A stretch of 64,000 bases of DNA from Paenibacillus baekrokdamisoli. GTDB lineage: Bacteria > Bacillota > Bacilli > Paenibacillales > Paenibacillaceae. Of this stretch, positions 27,428-37,322 are shown piece by piece (positions within the stretch are counted from its first letter, which is position 1; each line of letters begins with the position of its first letter). Position numbers and translations under genes: made by a program. The DNA lies in NCBI RefSeq assembly GCF_003945345.1, contig NZ_AP019308.1, positions 124,001 to 188,000 on the forward strand, given 5' to 3'. Below the pieces are notes generated by a model. It made no database searches and had not been told where the DNA came from. It worked only from the letters and a program-made list of their open reading frames with translations.

Positions 27428-28396
27428 TTGAACACAGCACAGACGGTTCCACATAAAGCAACAAAAACCTTAAGCAAACAAAGCTCTCTGTTAAGAAGAC
27501 TAAAGAAATACAAAATGCTGCTGTTAATGACACTGCCAGGAGTCGTTTATCTTATCATTAACAACTACATTCCGATGTATGGTGTAATCCTTGCCTTTAA
27601 AAATTTGAATTACGGCAAAGGAATGTGGGGGAGTGATTGGGCGGGACTGGATAATTTTAAGTTCTTGTTCAATTCCGAAGATGCTTACATCATTACGAGG
27701 AACACGATTGCATATAACGGAGTTTTTATCGTCCTGAATCTAGTATTAGCGTTATTGGTGGCACTGCTCATTAATGAAATTAAAGATAAAGCCATTGCAA
27801 AATTTTATCAGAGCACCTTTCTGCTGCCGCATATTATATCGATGGTTATTGTTGCTTACTTGGTATACAGCTTTCTAAACGTTGAGAGCGGCCTCATTAA
27901 CCGACAGCTTATAAAATGGTTCCATATCGATGCCATCTCTTGGTACAGCGAAGCGGGATATTGGCCTTACATTCTCGTTATAGTAAATGCGTGGAAGAAC
28001 GTCGGCTACTTGTCCATTATTTATTTCGCGGCCATCATCGGTATTGATAAGGAATATTACGAAGCAGCGAAGATCGACGGCGCGAGCAAATGGAAGCAGA
28101 TGACGAAGATCACGCTGCCCTTGATAAGTCCGGTTATCATCGTGATGACATTGCTGGCTATTAGCGGTATTCTCCGCTCGGATTTCGGATTGTTCTATCA
28201 AGTGCCTATGAATACAGGAGCACTCATCCAGACGACGAATACGATTGATACCTTCGTCTATCGCGCCATGGTACAGCTTGGGGATGTCGGAATGTCCGCC
28301 GCTGCGGGATTCTATCAATCGATTGTCTGTTTCTTCCTCATCTTACTCGCCAACTATGCGGTACGGCGTTATAGCAAAGAGGACGCCTTATTCTAG
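27428..28396 (+). CDS. Carbohydrate ABC transporter permease, LplB-like
   Basis: Inner-membrane subunit of a CUT1-type sugar importer, about 322 residues with six spans. The N-terminal LPGVVYLIINNYIPMYGVIL and the ATPase-docking EAA loop EAAKIDGASKWKQMTKITLP are typical of LplB/YtcP partners. TTG 27428 has AGGGTGA upstream; GTG 27419 is an alternative. First gene of a permease-permease-binding protein operon; no ATPase is encoded here, as usual for systems that share MsmX-type ATPases. Confidence 0.9.
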   Translation: MNTAQTVPHKATKTLSKQSSLLRRLKKYKMLLLMTLPGVVYLIINNYIPMYGVILAFKNLNYGKGMWGSDWAGLDNFKFLFNSEDAYIITRNTIAYNGVFIVLNLVLALLVALLINEIKDKAIAKFYQSTFLLPHIISMVIVAYLVYSFLNVESGLINRQLIKWFHIDAISWYSEAGYWPYILVIVNAWKNVGYLSIIYFAAIIGIDKEYYEAAKIDGASKWKQMTKITLPLISPVIIVMTLLAISGILRSDFGLFYQVPMNTGALIQTTNTIDTFVYRAMVQLGDVGMSAAAGFYQSIVCFFLILLANYAVRRYSKEDALF

Positions 28397-28414
28397 AAAG
28401 GGAGCAATCTGACA

Positions 28415-29305
28415 ATGAAGCTGAAAAATAACATTAATCAATCCTTCATCCATATCTTTTTTTGGATTTTTACGATCGTGTCTTTAGTTCCTTTTATTCT
28501 TGTTTTCATGGTTTCGATCACGGACGAAGATTCGATTATTGCAAACGGATATTCTTTATTTCCTAGTAAAATCAACTTTGCCGCCTACGCCTTCTTGTTT
28601 AATGATTTCTCTCAGATTGCAAAAGCTTACGGTGTCACGATATTATCGACACTTGTCGGAACGGTGGTCAGTCTGGCTGTTACCGCGTTGTTTGCTTATC
28701 CGCTCTCAAGAGCGGAGCTGCCATTCCGCCGGAGCCTTTCCTTCTTTCTCTTTTTTACAATGTTGTTTAGCGGGGGAATGGTTCCTTGGTATATCACGTA
28801 TGTGAACCTATTAGGTTTGAAAAATACGATTTTTGCGATGATTATACCAAGCCTGCTGTTAAGCGCATTTAATGTGCTGCTGATGCGAAGCTTCTTCGCT
28901 GGCTCGATACCCGAGTCGATCGTCGAATCGGCAACGATCGACGGGGCGACCGAGATGAAAATCTTTATGAAAATTGTCATTCCGCTTTCGCTTCCCATCA
29001 TGGCTACGATCGGTCTCTTCAATACATTGGCATATTGGAATGACTGGTATAACTGTATGCTCTTCATCGACAAGCCGGAGCTGTATAACATCCAGTACCT
29101 GATGACGAAGACGCTAACCAATGTTCAATACCTCATTATGAAATCGGGTACCTCCTCGCAAGCGGGTGATCTTCTTGCCAAAATGCCGAGAGAAACCGTT
29201 CGTATGGCTCTGGCAATTGTCGGAATCGCGCCTTTGCTTGTTGCCTATCCGTTCTTTCAGAAGTTTTATATCAGCGGTATTACCAGCGGAGCCGTTAAAG
29301 GCTGA
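28415..29305 (+). CDS. Carbohydrate ABC transporter permease, LplC-like
   Basis: A 296-residue MalG-type partner permease with six spans, EAA loop VESATIDGATEMKIFMKIVI and the C-terminal FYISGITSGAVKG ending characteristic of LplC/YtcP proteins. ATG follows GGGAGC, 18 bp after the first permease. It pairs with the 27428 product to make the channel. Confidence 0.9.
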   Translation: MKLKNNINQSFIHIFFWIFTIVSLVPFILVFMVSITDEDSIIANGYSLFPSKINFAAYAFLFNDFSQIAKAYGVTILSTLVGTVVSLAVTALFAYPLSRAELPFRRSLSFFLFFTMLFSGGMVPWYITYVNLLGLKNTIFAMIIPSLLLSAFNVLLMRSFFAGSIPESIVESATIDGATEMKIFMKIVIPLSLPIMATIGLFNTLAYWNDWYNCMLFIDKPELYNIQYLMTKTLTNVQYLIMKSGTSSQAGDLLAKMPRETVRMALAIVGIAPLLVAYPFFQKFYISGITSGAVKG

Positions 29306-29347
29306 TGCTGTATAATAAAAAAAGATAGCGAGAGGGGATTAAATGCT

Positions 29348-30886
29348 ATGAACAAGAAATCACTGAACACCGCTTTAGCCTTAGTGCTATGCGGGGGCCT
29401 GGCATTAACGGGCTGCGGTAGTAAGAACAACACCTCTGGCGGAAATGCTGCGGGCAAAGGGAATGCTGTCACTAACAACAGTGGCACTAGCGCAGATTCT
29501 GGATCAAAATTAAAGCCGTATAAGATTAAACTGGTTTACCCTGGAACTGCACCGAAGGATCTTGCGCTCGTTCAGGATGAAATGAATAAATATTTAACAG
29601 AGAAAATAAATGCGACTATCGAACTGAAGCCGATCGAGTGGGGCTCGTGGGAAGATAAAACGAATCTGATGAAAATTTCCAATGAATCATACGATCTCAT
29701 GTTTACCGCAAGCTGGTACTTCTATCCAAGGGATGTCTCCAAAGGGCAGTATCTTGATCTGGATGACTTGATGTCTCAATACGGCAAGGGCATTCCGGAC
29801 GTACTAGGCCCCGACTTTATCAAGGGCGCTAGAATTGGCGGTAAGCTGTATGCGCTTCCGACGAACAAGGAATTCGGACAAGGGTTCGGACTTCTCTTAA
29901 GCAAGAAGTTGGTTGATAAATACAAGTTCAATACAAATGGTATTAAATCGATCGAAGAGGTCGAAGCCATGCTCCAAACAATTAAAGATAAGGAACCGAG
30001 TGTAACCCCAATTATATCTAGTAAATTCACGAATATTTGGGACGCCTCCAATTACGATAATATCGTGGGCAACCTCGCCATTCCGCGCGGCAGCAAAGAG
30101 TTGAAGGTGATCGACAAATTGGAAGATCCCAAATATATCGAATTCTATAAACGGATGAATACCTGGAATAAGAACGGTTGGTTCGACAAGGACGTCCTGA
30201 CTTCGGACACGGATCAAGCGATGAATACGATTAAGGCTGGTAAGGGGTTTGCAGTTGCCTCCTCATTAAAACCGGGTAAGGATAAAGAAATGAGCGTTTC
30301 CTCGGGAGTAGAAGTCGTTCAAATGGAAACCGCAGTTCCTTTCACGACAACAGGTGATGCGCAAGGCGCGATGCTGGGTATTTCGAGAACATCTGAAGAT
30401 CCTGCAAGAGCAATGATGTTCCTTAATCTGCTCTATACGGATGCTAAATTGCTTAACATGCTGGATTGGGGCGTTGAAGGTAAGCATTTTGTCAAGAAAG
30501 AGGATAATGTTATTGATTACCCGGCTGGTGTAACAGCAGATACGCAAGGCTATCCGTCTCCTGGTGGATGGATGTTTGGTAACCAATTCAACTCCTATCT
30601 ATGGGCGAATGAAGACAAGAACAAATGGGAGCTGTTTAAGAAATTTAATGAAAGTTCCGAGCGTTCAATCGCACTGGGGTTCACATTTGATCAAGAACCT
30701 GTGAAGTCGGAGCTGGCATCCTTGGCGAATGTGGATAAAGAATTCACGGGCGCTCTGGCTACAGGCGCAGTTGATGCGGAGAAAGTAATTGCAAAGTGGA
30801 AAGAAAAACGCAATGGCGCTGGGTTCGACAAAGTAAAAGCGGAAGCTCAAAAACAACTTGACGCTTGGGCGAAAACGCAGCATTAA
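29348..30886 (+). CDS. Extracellular sugar-binding lipoprotein (LplA-like)
   Basis: A 512-residue substrate-binding protein. Signal peptide with lipobox LTGC (Cys at about 23), a Gly/Ser/Asn linker, then a type 1 solute-binding fold (YKIKLVYPGTAPKDLALVQDEMNKYL; FTASWYFYPRDVSKGQYLDL). DUF3502-like C-terminal part (GVEGKHFVKKEDN ... WMFGNQFNSYLW) is typical of LplA and oligosaccharide-uptake proteins in Paenibacillus. It would be anchored to the outer face of the membrane. The second importer at 62581 encodes a similar but clearly divergent protein. Confidence 0.9.
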   Translation: MNKKSLNTALALVLCGGLALTGCGSKNNTSGGNAAGKGNAVTNNSGTSADSGSKLKPYKIKLVYPGTAPKDLALVQDEMNKYLTEKINATIELKPIEWGSWEDKTNLMKISNESYDLMFTASWYFYPRDVSKGQYLDLDDLMSQYGKGIPDVLGPDFIKGARIGGKLYALPTNKEFGQGFGLLLSKKLVDKYKFNTNGIKSIEEVEAMLQTIKDKEPSVTPIISSKFTNIWDASNYDNIVGNLAIPRGSKELKVIDKLEDPKYIEFYKRMNTWNKNGWFDKDVLTSDTDQAMNTIKAGKGFAVASSLKPGKDKEMSVSSGVEVVQMETAVPFTTTGDAQGAMLGISRTSEDPARAMMFLNLLYTDAKLLNMLDWGVEGKHFVKKEDNVIDYPAGVTADTQGYPSPGGWMFGNQFNSYLWANEDKNKWELFKKFNESSERSIALGFTFDQEPVKSELASLANVDKEFTGALATGAVDAEKVIAKWKEKRNGAGFDKVKAEAQKQLDAWAKTQH

Positions 30887-30941
30887 GAGGAAATAAGTAG
30901 CGATAATAGGTAATTAATAGAAGTGATATAGCGATGTGATG

Positions 30942-30995
30942 AAGGGAATCCCCTGATTTGGAATAGACATTTTCCGAGTCAGGGATTCCCTTTCC
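30942..30995 (+). terminator. Terminator after the binding-protein gene
   Basis: AAGGGAATCCCCTGA / TCAGGGATTCCCTTT stem with one bulge and a 20-nt loop, ending in TTTCC. Confidence 0.7.
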
Positions 30996-31030
30996 GTCAC
31001 GATATGACATAATCATAAGAGGACATTCTA

Positions 31031-31046
31031 TACTGACAAGTCAGTA
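31031..31046. promoter_or_regulatory. TACTGAC inverted repeat before the sensor kinase
   Basis: TACTGAC-AA-GTCAGTA, a perfect 7-bp inverted repeat with a 2-bp centre, 21 bp before the kinase ATG and overlapping its probable transcription start. No protein can be assigned to it. Confidence 0.4.
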
Positions 31047-31067
31047 GATACAGCCCGGGGGAATCTT

Positions 31068-32804
31068 ATGAACATCAAACGATCACTGCGTTTTAAATTA
31101 ACAATTGGATTCATCACCATCGCGGTACCGTTGGTGATTTTGCTGTTATTTAATAACTTTTACGCCTCGAATACGGTGAGGGAGGAAGTTGCTGATTCGA
31201 ACAAAAACCTAGTCGTGTTATATGCCAATCAAATCCAGACTGCACTCAAGCGGGAAGCTAACTTTTTATATAATCTCGCATACGAGGATCCGAATATTTT
31301 GGCATTGTCCAGCTCCAAGAACGATCCCGTCGAATACTATCTGACCAAAACACGTGTTTTGAATAGCTTGACCCGCTATCACCGGTTCGACAACAGCATG
31401 GATTTCCAGTTTATTTATTCCATAGATAATCGTGACTTGTTCACCACAACGATTAAGACAAAGTCGATGGATGAAATGGAAGCGATTAAATCGACCTTGA
31501 TGGGGGTACTTGCGGGGATTCCAACCGATCGTACTTATTTTCAACAATGGCGAACGGTCAAATACGGGGATGAGTACGCCTTGATGAGGCTGGTTGATAC
31601 GGGGTACGGTTATTATCTGGGCGCTTGGGTTCGGCTCAACAATTTAATGGTGCCACTTGAATTAATTCAGTTGGGGCAGGAAGGATTCGCCGCTTTTGTT
31701 TCAGGCCAAGGGGATATCATGACGGGAATTCTTAAGAAGTCGACCGCATTATCCCATTCATTTGTTATTCGACCGGAAGAAGCCTATCAGGTGTTGAAGC
31801 ACCAGGAAGAGAAATATATCGTAGTCAGCAATCCTATTGAAGAGTCTGATCTGGTGCTCAGCGCCTTTATTCCCGAGCAGAAGCTGCTGCAGAAGTTATC
31901 CAAATTGCGCAGTCTTATCTTTTTGATCCCGTTGTTCGCGACCGTTCTCTTATTCATTTATTTGATGTATTTAAATGATATTATTCTAAAACCAATGAAC
32001 AATCTGACGAGAGGTATGCGCAAAATCAAACAAGGAGATTGGAATGTTCGGCTGAATGACTCCAAATCGAAGGAATTTACGATTATTAACGAAACGTTCA
32101 ACGAGATGGCTCTGCAAATTCACGAACTAAAAATCAACGTATATGAAGAACAGATCAATGCACATAAGGCGGAGCTTAAGCATCTTCAGCTGCAGATCAA
32201 TCCACACTTTCTATTAAACTCGATCAATATTATTTTCAACCTAGCTCAGTTGAAGAATTATTCCATTATTCAAGCGATGTGCCTGAACCTGGTAAAATAT
32301 TTTCGCTTTACAACCAAGACCAATCAACCCGTGGTGACCATTGCCGACGAAATGGAACATATGGAGAGCTATATCAATATCCAGCAGCTCCGCTTCCCAG
32401 GTCTAATCACCTACAGCTACCAGATTACAAGTGAATTGGAGAAAGCAAGCATTCCGCCACTGCTTATTCAACCCTTTATTGAGAATGCGATAAAACACGG
32501 CTTCGACTTCATGGATGAGCCTTTTCATATTGATATTCGGATCGCTCCTATCAGCAATTCCGATCAATTTGAAATCGTCATCTCCGATAATGGCAACGGA
32601 TTTTCCAAAGAAATATTGTCCGTGCTGCAAACCGGCCGTTATTTCACTCAGCAAAAGGAGGATCACTTGGGGGTTTGGAATGTTTATCATCGTTTACAGC
32701 TTATCTTTGGCCATGAATCCAAGCTTCAATTCGACAATCAATTGGACTCGGGAGCGGTTGTCCGCCTCGTAATTCCTGTACGCACCGTTGAGAAATTCAC
32801 TTGA
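31068..32804 (+). CDS. YesM-family sensor histidine kinase
   Basis: A 578-residue membrane sensor: N-terminal span (FKLTIGFITIAVPLVILLLF), extracellular dCache-like domain to about 280, second span (SLIFLIPLFATVLLFIYLMY), HAMP (NLTRGMRKIKQGDWNVRLND), His_kinase domain with phosphoacceptor His in LQLQINPHFLLNSINIIFN, and HATPase (PFIENAIKHGFDF; ISDNGNGFSKE). YesM kinases control carbohydrate uptake genes with a YesN partner, which follows directly. It probably senses the sugar taken up by the 27428-30886 importer. Confidence 0.92.
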   Translation: MNIKRSLRFKLTIGFITIAVPLVILLLFNNFYASNTVREEVADSNKNLVVLYANQIQTALKREANFLYNLAYEDPNILALSSSKNDPVEYYLTKTRVLNSLTRYHRFDNSMDFQFIYSIDNRDLFTTTIKTKSMDEMEAIKSTLMGVLAGIPTDRTYFQQWRTVKYGDEYALMRLVDTGYGYYLGAWVRLNNLMVPLELIQLGQEGFAAFVSGQGDIMTGILKKSTALSHSFVIRPEEAYQVLKHQEEKYIVVSNPIEESDLVLSAFIPEQKLLQKLSKLRSLIFLIPLFATVLLFIYLMYLNDIILKPMNNLTRGMRKIKQGDWNVRLNDSKSKEFTIINETFNEMALQIHELKINVYEEQINAHKAELKHLQLQINPHFLLNSINIIFNLAQLKNYSIIQAMCLNLVKYFRFTTKTNQPVVTIADEMEHMESYINIQQLRFPGLITYSYQITSELEKASIPPLLIQPFIENAIKHGFDFMDEPFHIDIRIAPISNSDQFEIVISDNGNGFSKEILSVLQTGRYFTQQKEDHLGVWNVYHRLQLIFGHESKLQFDNQLDSGAVVRLVIPVRTVEKFT

Positions 32805-32833
32805 TATCGAAGTTATTATTGGAGGAAAAAAGG

Positions 32834-34423
32834 ATGTATAAAGCGCTTATTGTAGATGATGAGATCTATGCCGTAATGGGGATTAAGAGCGGCGTGAACT
32901 GGAACGAGATGCAGATTTCGGAAGTATATGAAGCCTATAACATGCGGGGTGCCGTCAAGGTGTTCGAACAAACGCAGATCGATCTGCTAATCTGCGATAT
33001 TGAAATGCCCAAGGGTACCGGGATCGATCTGCTGGAGTGGGTTAATCAACACTCTCCCGCCACGGAAACGGTATTTCTCACCGCCCATGCCGACTTCAGC
33101 TTTATGAAGAGAGCCATTCAATTGGACAGCTTTGACTATTTGCTGAAGCCGATCGAGTTCAAATTGCTGCAATCAACGCTGGCTAAAGCGCTGCAATCGG
33201 TACAACAGGAACGGGAGCTTCACAGTCTTCGTGAACAATATAAGCCTTATTATGAGCTTTGGGTGAAGAAAAAGACGCTTTTAACTGAGAAATTCTGGAA
33301 TGACTTGTTTACTCGGCGTATTGTATGCACACAGAGCAATGTAAAAAGTTTACTTGACGAGCACAGCCTTCCCCTAGCACCAGATGATAGGGTACTGCCT
33401 ATCATGCTCAGCGTAGAGAATTGGATTCGCGAGTTCAGCACAAAAGACGAAGAAATGATGGAATATGCCATCCGTAAAGCGGCTTCAGAGTTGATATTGA
33501 CGCATGAAAGCGGTGAGGTCATCCAGACCAAACAAGGCGTTAATATAGTCGTACTCTATTTAAATCATGATAACCAAGAGACTTCTGATGAGTTGTACCA
33601 ACGCTGTGAGGCCTATATTCAATCCTGCAGCACTTACTTTAATTGCAAGATATCTTGTTATATCGGAGAAGCGACGACTTTATTCGAGGTCCACGATGTC
33701 TGCGATAAGCTGATGGAGATGGAGTATAACAACCTTCATAAATCGAATCAAGTCTATTGGCTTCATAATTTCCGCGGCAACAACGCTGCTCCTAAGCTCC
33801 CGGAATTTGCCACATGGGCGCTTCTGATCGAGCAGGGAAAGAGAGAAGAGATGGAGAAGCAGCTTCTGATCTCCTTTGCGGAGCTTCGCTCCGACCATAG
33901 ACTGGGAGCAAGTGCTCTTGAGGCCTTCTACCATGGTTTCCTGCAAATGATTCACTATATTCTCCAGAAGAATGGCTTATCCGCCCATAAGCTGCTCCAC
34001 GAGAATCTCAGTATTACGAATAATCCGCTTCCACGCTCCTTTCAGGAGTTGGAAGCATGGGCGCTGCGATTAACTAAGGTGGTCTTCAATTATTTGCATC
34101 ATAATGATTCCGTGATTGAGCGGCTTAAATGTTACATTGCAGACCATCTGTATACGGTCATTACTAGGGAGCAGCTTGCTGACTTTGTGTTTCTGAATCC
34201 CGCTTATCTTTCTCGCTTGTTCAAGAAGGAGGTCGGTGAGTCGATCACGGATTATATCCTGCATGAGCGCATGAAAATTGCCAAAGAGCTTATCATTAAT
34301 TCGACGATTCCGATTTCGGAAATTGCCAAAACGCTCGGTTACAGTAACTTTTCCTATTTCTCAAAGATGTTTAAGAAGGTTTATCAAACGAATCCCCAGC
34401 ATTATCGACGGTTATCCGTTTAA
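32834..34423 (+). CDS. YesN-family response regulator with AraC DNA-binding domain
   Basis: About 529 residues: receiver domain at the N-terminus (IVDDEIYAVMGIKSGVNW; phosphoacceptor Asp in LLICDIEMPKGTG at about 55; Lys in LLKPIEFK), a long middle region, and two AraC helix-turn-helices at the C-terminus (VITREQLADFVFLNPAYLSR; IPISEIAKTLGYSNFSYFSK). The frame overlaps the kinase stop, but the GGAGG-preceded ATG at 32834 is the likely start. It probably activates the adjacent ABC operon. Confidence 0.92.
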   Translation: MYKALIVDDEIYAVMGIKSGVNWNEMQISEVYEAYNMRGAVKVFEQTQIDLLICDIEMPKGTGIDLLEWVNQHSPATETVFLTAHADFSFMKRAIQLDSFDYLLKPIEFKLLQSTLAKALQSVQQERELHSLREQYKPYYELWVKKKTLLTEKFWNDLFTRRIVCTQSNVKSLLDEHSLPLAPDDRVLPIMLSVENWIREFSTKDEEMMEYAIRKAASELILTHESGEVIQTKQGVNIVVLYLNHDNQETSDELYQRCEAYIQSCSTYFNCKISCYIGEATTLFEVHDVCDKLMEMEYNNLHKSNQVYWLHNFRGNNAAPKLPEFATWALLIEQGKREEMEKQLLISFAELRSDHRLGASALEAFYHGFLQMIHYILQKNGLSAHKLLHENLSITNNPLPRSFQELEAWALRLTKVVFNYLHHNDSVIERLKCYIADHLYTVITREQLADFVFLNPAYLSRLFKKEVGESITDYILHERMKIAKELIINSTIPISEIAKTLGYSNFSYFSKMFKKVYQTNPQHYRRLSV

Positions 34424-34491
34424 ACAGGAACACTGATCGGCGATCCGGGACGCTTCGATGAAGCGGCCTTAGACCACGACGATAGCAGTAT

Positions 34492-35391
34492 TTATGGCGA
34501 TGGAGATGAAGGAGAGGGTGACAGACGCGGACGGAAGTGGGAAGGTGCCATGCCTGTCCATCTGCGGAATTGCCTGGAAAATTGACTCGTCGATTCAAAT
34601 CCGAGTTCTTCCGCGATCCGCTCGATCGATAGGGTGGAGTGAACCAACAGATGTTTAGCTTTGTTGAGAATGAGTCGGCTTACGTATTGTCGTGGAGATT
34701 GGCCGTATACCTTTGTAAAGATTTTGCTGCATTGACTGCGGCTGAGCCCGATCTCAGAGGCGATATCTCCAATCATACCCTTGTGATGCAGATCATTCCT
34801 CAGGCTGTTCTCGATTTGCCTCGCAGTCGCGGTTTCACTGCTAGTTGCTGTAGAGGAACCGACCATAGCTGTATCTTCAAAGGAAAGGGGGATTTCCATA
34901 ATCTTGCTGCAAAAATGGCTGATCAATCGCAGCACATACGATTGTACATGCAAGTATTGAATCGATCCGCTCAAGGTTCCGGTGCCGCCGTCCTGAAGTT
35001 CCTTCATAGCCTGCTCCACAGATTCCAGCTGCAGCTTCATATAGGGATCCATTTCATCATGGGTCAAGATGAGGTAATCGAAGCGGCATAGCGCCGAGCG
35101 AAGGAGCGGGTCATCCAAGTCAAAGTGTACATTAAAGTAACGGTACGGATGCGCAGAGCTGTTGATCGTTTCATGGGCAACTCCCGATTTGATTAATATC
35201 CAATCTCCTGATTGCAGCATAACGGCATTTTCTCCGACATGCTGAACGACTGTCCCTTCGCGGCAGTGTAAAATTTCAAATAAGAAATGATGATGCCGCT
35301 CATAGCACCATCCCGGCGGTTTTAAGCCGAAATGGCAGCCGATAATCTGCATCGTGCTAGTTAGGTTGGGTAAGCGGAGTTCGATGTCCAT
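34492..35391 (-). CDS. AraC family transcriptional regulator
   Basis: A 299-residue regulator with an N-terminal cupin sugar-binding domain (HHHFLFEILHCREGTVVQHV; GDWILIKSGVAHET) and two C-terminal HTHs (GDIASEIGLSRSQCSKIFTK; LSIERIAEELGFESTSQFSR), ending in a Ser/Pro tail. It is divergent from the GH35 gene with a ~145-bp shared upstream region and is its probable activator. Confidence 0.9.
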   Translation of the reverse strand: MDIELRLPNLTSTMQIIGCHFGLKPPGWCYERHHHFLFEILHCREGTVVQHVGENAVMLQSGDWILIKSGVAHETINSSAHPYRYFNVHFDLDDPLLRSALCRFDYLILTHDEMDPYMKLQLESVEQAMKELQDGGTGTLSGSIQYLHVQSYVLRLISHFCSKIMEIPLSFEDTAMVGSSTATSSETATARQIENSLRNDLHHKGMIGDIASEIGLSRSQCSKIFTKVYGQSPRQYVSRLILNKAKHLLVHSTLSIERIAEELGFESTSQFSRQFRRWTGMAPSHFRPRLSPSPSSPSP

Positions 35392-35538
35392 GGCTTCCTC
35401 CGAAACGGCGATTTGTTTCCAAGTATAAATACGGCGGAAAGAAAGGTCAAATAGTGGAGCGGTTTGGCTATAGGGTGCCGATCTGATTTCCTTTAGTATG
35501 GAGATAAGAAAGTTAACTCATAGGATGAACGAGGTGGC

Positions 35539-37299
35539 ATGATGGGACAATTTGTTGTGGAAAATAATGATTTTATGCTGAACGGCAGCAGTATTCGCCT
35601 TCTGTCAGGAGCTTTACACTATTTCCGTGTGGTGCCGGAATATTGGCGCGATCGCCTATTGAAATTGAAAGCGTGCGGCTTCAATACGGTGGAAACTTAC
35701 GTACCTTGGAATTTACATGAGCCGAAAAAGGGCGAATTCAATTTTGAAGGCATGGCGGATATTGTGCGATTCGTTCGCACGGCTGAAGAAGTCGGTCTTC
35801 ACGTCATTGTGCGTCCGAGTCCATACATCTGTGCAGAGTGGGAATTCGGTGGATTGCCGGCGTGGCTGCTGGCCGATTCTGGCATGAAAATTCGCTGCAA
35901 CCATAAACCGTTCCTAGATCATGTTGATGCTTACTACGATGTGCTTCTAGCGGAGTTGAAACCGCTTTTAATTACGAATGGTGGCCCGATTATCGCTATG
36001 CAGATTGAGAACGAATACGGGAGCTACGGCAATGATAAAGCCTATTTAACTCATCTAAAAGATAAGATGATCGCTTGCGGTATGGATGTCCTGCTGTTTA
36101 CCTCGGACGGTCCAGAGCACTTTTTGCTGCAGGGCGGCATGGTTCCAGGCGTATTGGAAACGGTAAACTTCGGTTCCAGAGCTGCCGAAGCGTTCGAAAA
36201 GTTGCGCATCTATCAGCCTGAAGGGCCGCTGATGTGTATGGAATTTTGGAACGGCTGGTTTGATCATTGGGGTGAAGAGCATCATACGCGGGATGCTGAG
36301 GATGCGGCAGCCAATTTCGAAGAAATGCTGAGTCTGGGTGCATCCGTCAATTTCTATATGTTCCACGGCGGAACGAACTTCGGTTTCATGAGCGGCGCTA
36401 ATTGTTTTCAAGACGATCATTGCTACGAGCCTACCATCACCAGCTATGATTATGATGTGCCCCTGAATGAGTCCGGCGAGCCGACGGACAAGTTCTATAA
36501 AGTAAGAGAGGTATTATCGAAATATGTGGATCTTCCTGAGCTTCAGCTGCCTTCACCGATTCCAAAAGCGGCCTACGGCCGTGTGACTGTTCAGCAAGCT
36601 GCTGGTTTGTTCGATCAGCTTGACCGGCTGTCCTCGCCAATTCGGACAGCAGCGCCGCAAACGATGGAGACGCTCGGTCAGAATGATGGTTTCATCGTAT
36701 ATGAATCGAATATTTCGGGTCCGCGCGGAGAAAGTGAACTTGTTATTCAGGATTGCCACGATAGGGCATTGGTGTTTCTAGGTGACGAGTATTTGGGCAT
36801 CATTGAGCGCTGGGACAAATCGGCGAAAATCAGCTTTGAGGTTCCTGCAGGTGGAGCGAAGCTGCGCATTCTTGTGGAAAACATGGGACGTATCAATTAC
36901 GGTCCGTTCATGATGGACCGCAAAGGAATTACCGAGGGCGTAAGGCACGGCAATGCGTTCCTGTTTGATTGGACGTCCTACTGTCTGCCGCTCGACAATG
37001 TGTCGGTGCTGGATTTTGATGCTGGCATCTCCGCTTTGCAGCAGCCTAAGTTCCATAAAGCAGAGCTGCATATTGAAGGCGAGCCTGCAGATACATTTTT
37101 GTTGATGGATAAATGGAACAAAGGGGTCGTATACTGCAACGGCTTTAATCTTGGTCGATACTGGAATAAAGGCCCGCAGCAGACCTTGTATATTCCAGCT
37201 CCGCTCCTGCGCCAGGGAGAGAATGAATTTATTATATTTGAGCTTCACGATGAAGGACAAAAGGAGCTAATATTCACGGACCAACCGATATTGGGTTGA
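35539..37299 (+). CDS. GH35 beta-galactosidase
   Basis: A 586-residue family 35 glycosidase. The TIM barrel spans residues 5-320, with acid/base Glu about 159 in QIENEYGSYG and nucleophile Glu about 235 in MEFWNGWFDHWG; beta-sandwich domains follow (EGEPADTFLLMDKWNKGVVY; NLGRYWNKGPQQTLYIP). There is no signal peptide, so it acts on sugars already imported, presumably by the neighbouring ABC importer. GAGGTGG precedes ATG 35539/35542. It overlaps the open frame of the following dehydrogenase by 4 bp, but the better start there lies 24 bp downstream. Confidence 0.93.
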   Translation: MMGQFVVENNDFMLNGSSIRLLSGALHYFRVVPEYWRDRLLKLKACGFNTVETYVPWNLHEPKKGEFNFEGMADIVRFVRTAEEVGLHVIVRPSPYICAEWEFGGLPAWLLADSGMKIRCNHKPFLDHVDAYYDVLLAELKPLLITNGGPIIAMQIENEYGSYGNDKAYLTHLKDKMIACGMDVLLFTSDGPEHFLLQGGMVPGVLETVNFGSRAAEAFEKLRIYQPEGPLMCMEFWNGWFDHWGEEHHTRDAEDAAANFEEMLSLGASVNFYMFHGGTNFGFMSGANCFQDDHCYEPTITSYDYDVPLNESGEPTDKFYKVREVLSKYVDLPELQLPSPIPKAAYGRVTVQQAAGLFDQLDRLSSPIRTAAPQTMETLGQNDGFIVYESNISGPRGESELVIQDCHDRALVFLGDEYLGIIERWDKSAKISFEVPAGGAKLRILVENMGRINYGPFMMDRKGITEGVRHGNAFLFDWTSYCLPLDNVSVLDFDAGISALQQPKFHKAELHIEGEPADTFLLMDKWNKGVVYCNGFNLGRYWNKGPQQTLYIPAPLLRQGENEFIIFELHDEGQKELIFTDQPILG

Positions 37300-37322
37300 T
37301 TACAAGAGGAGAGAACAAACGG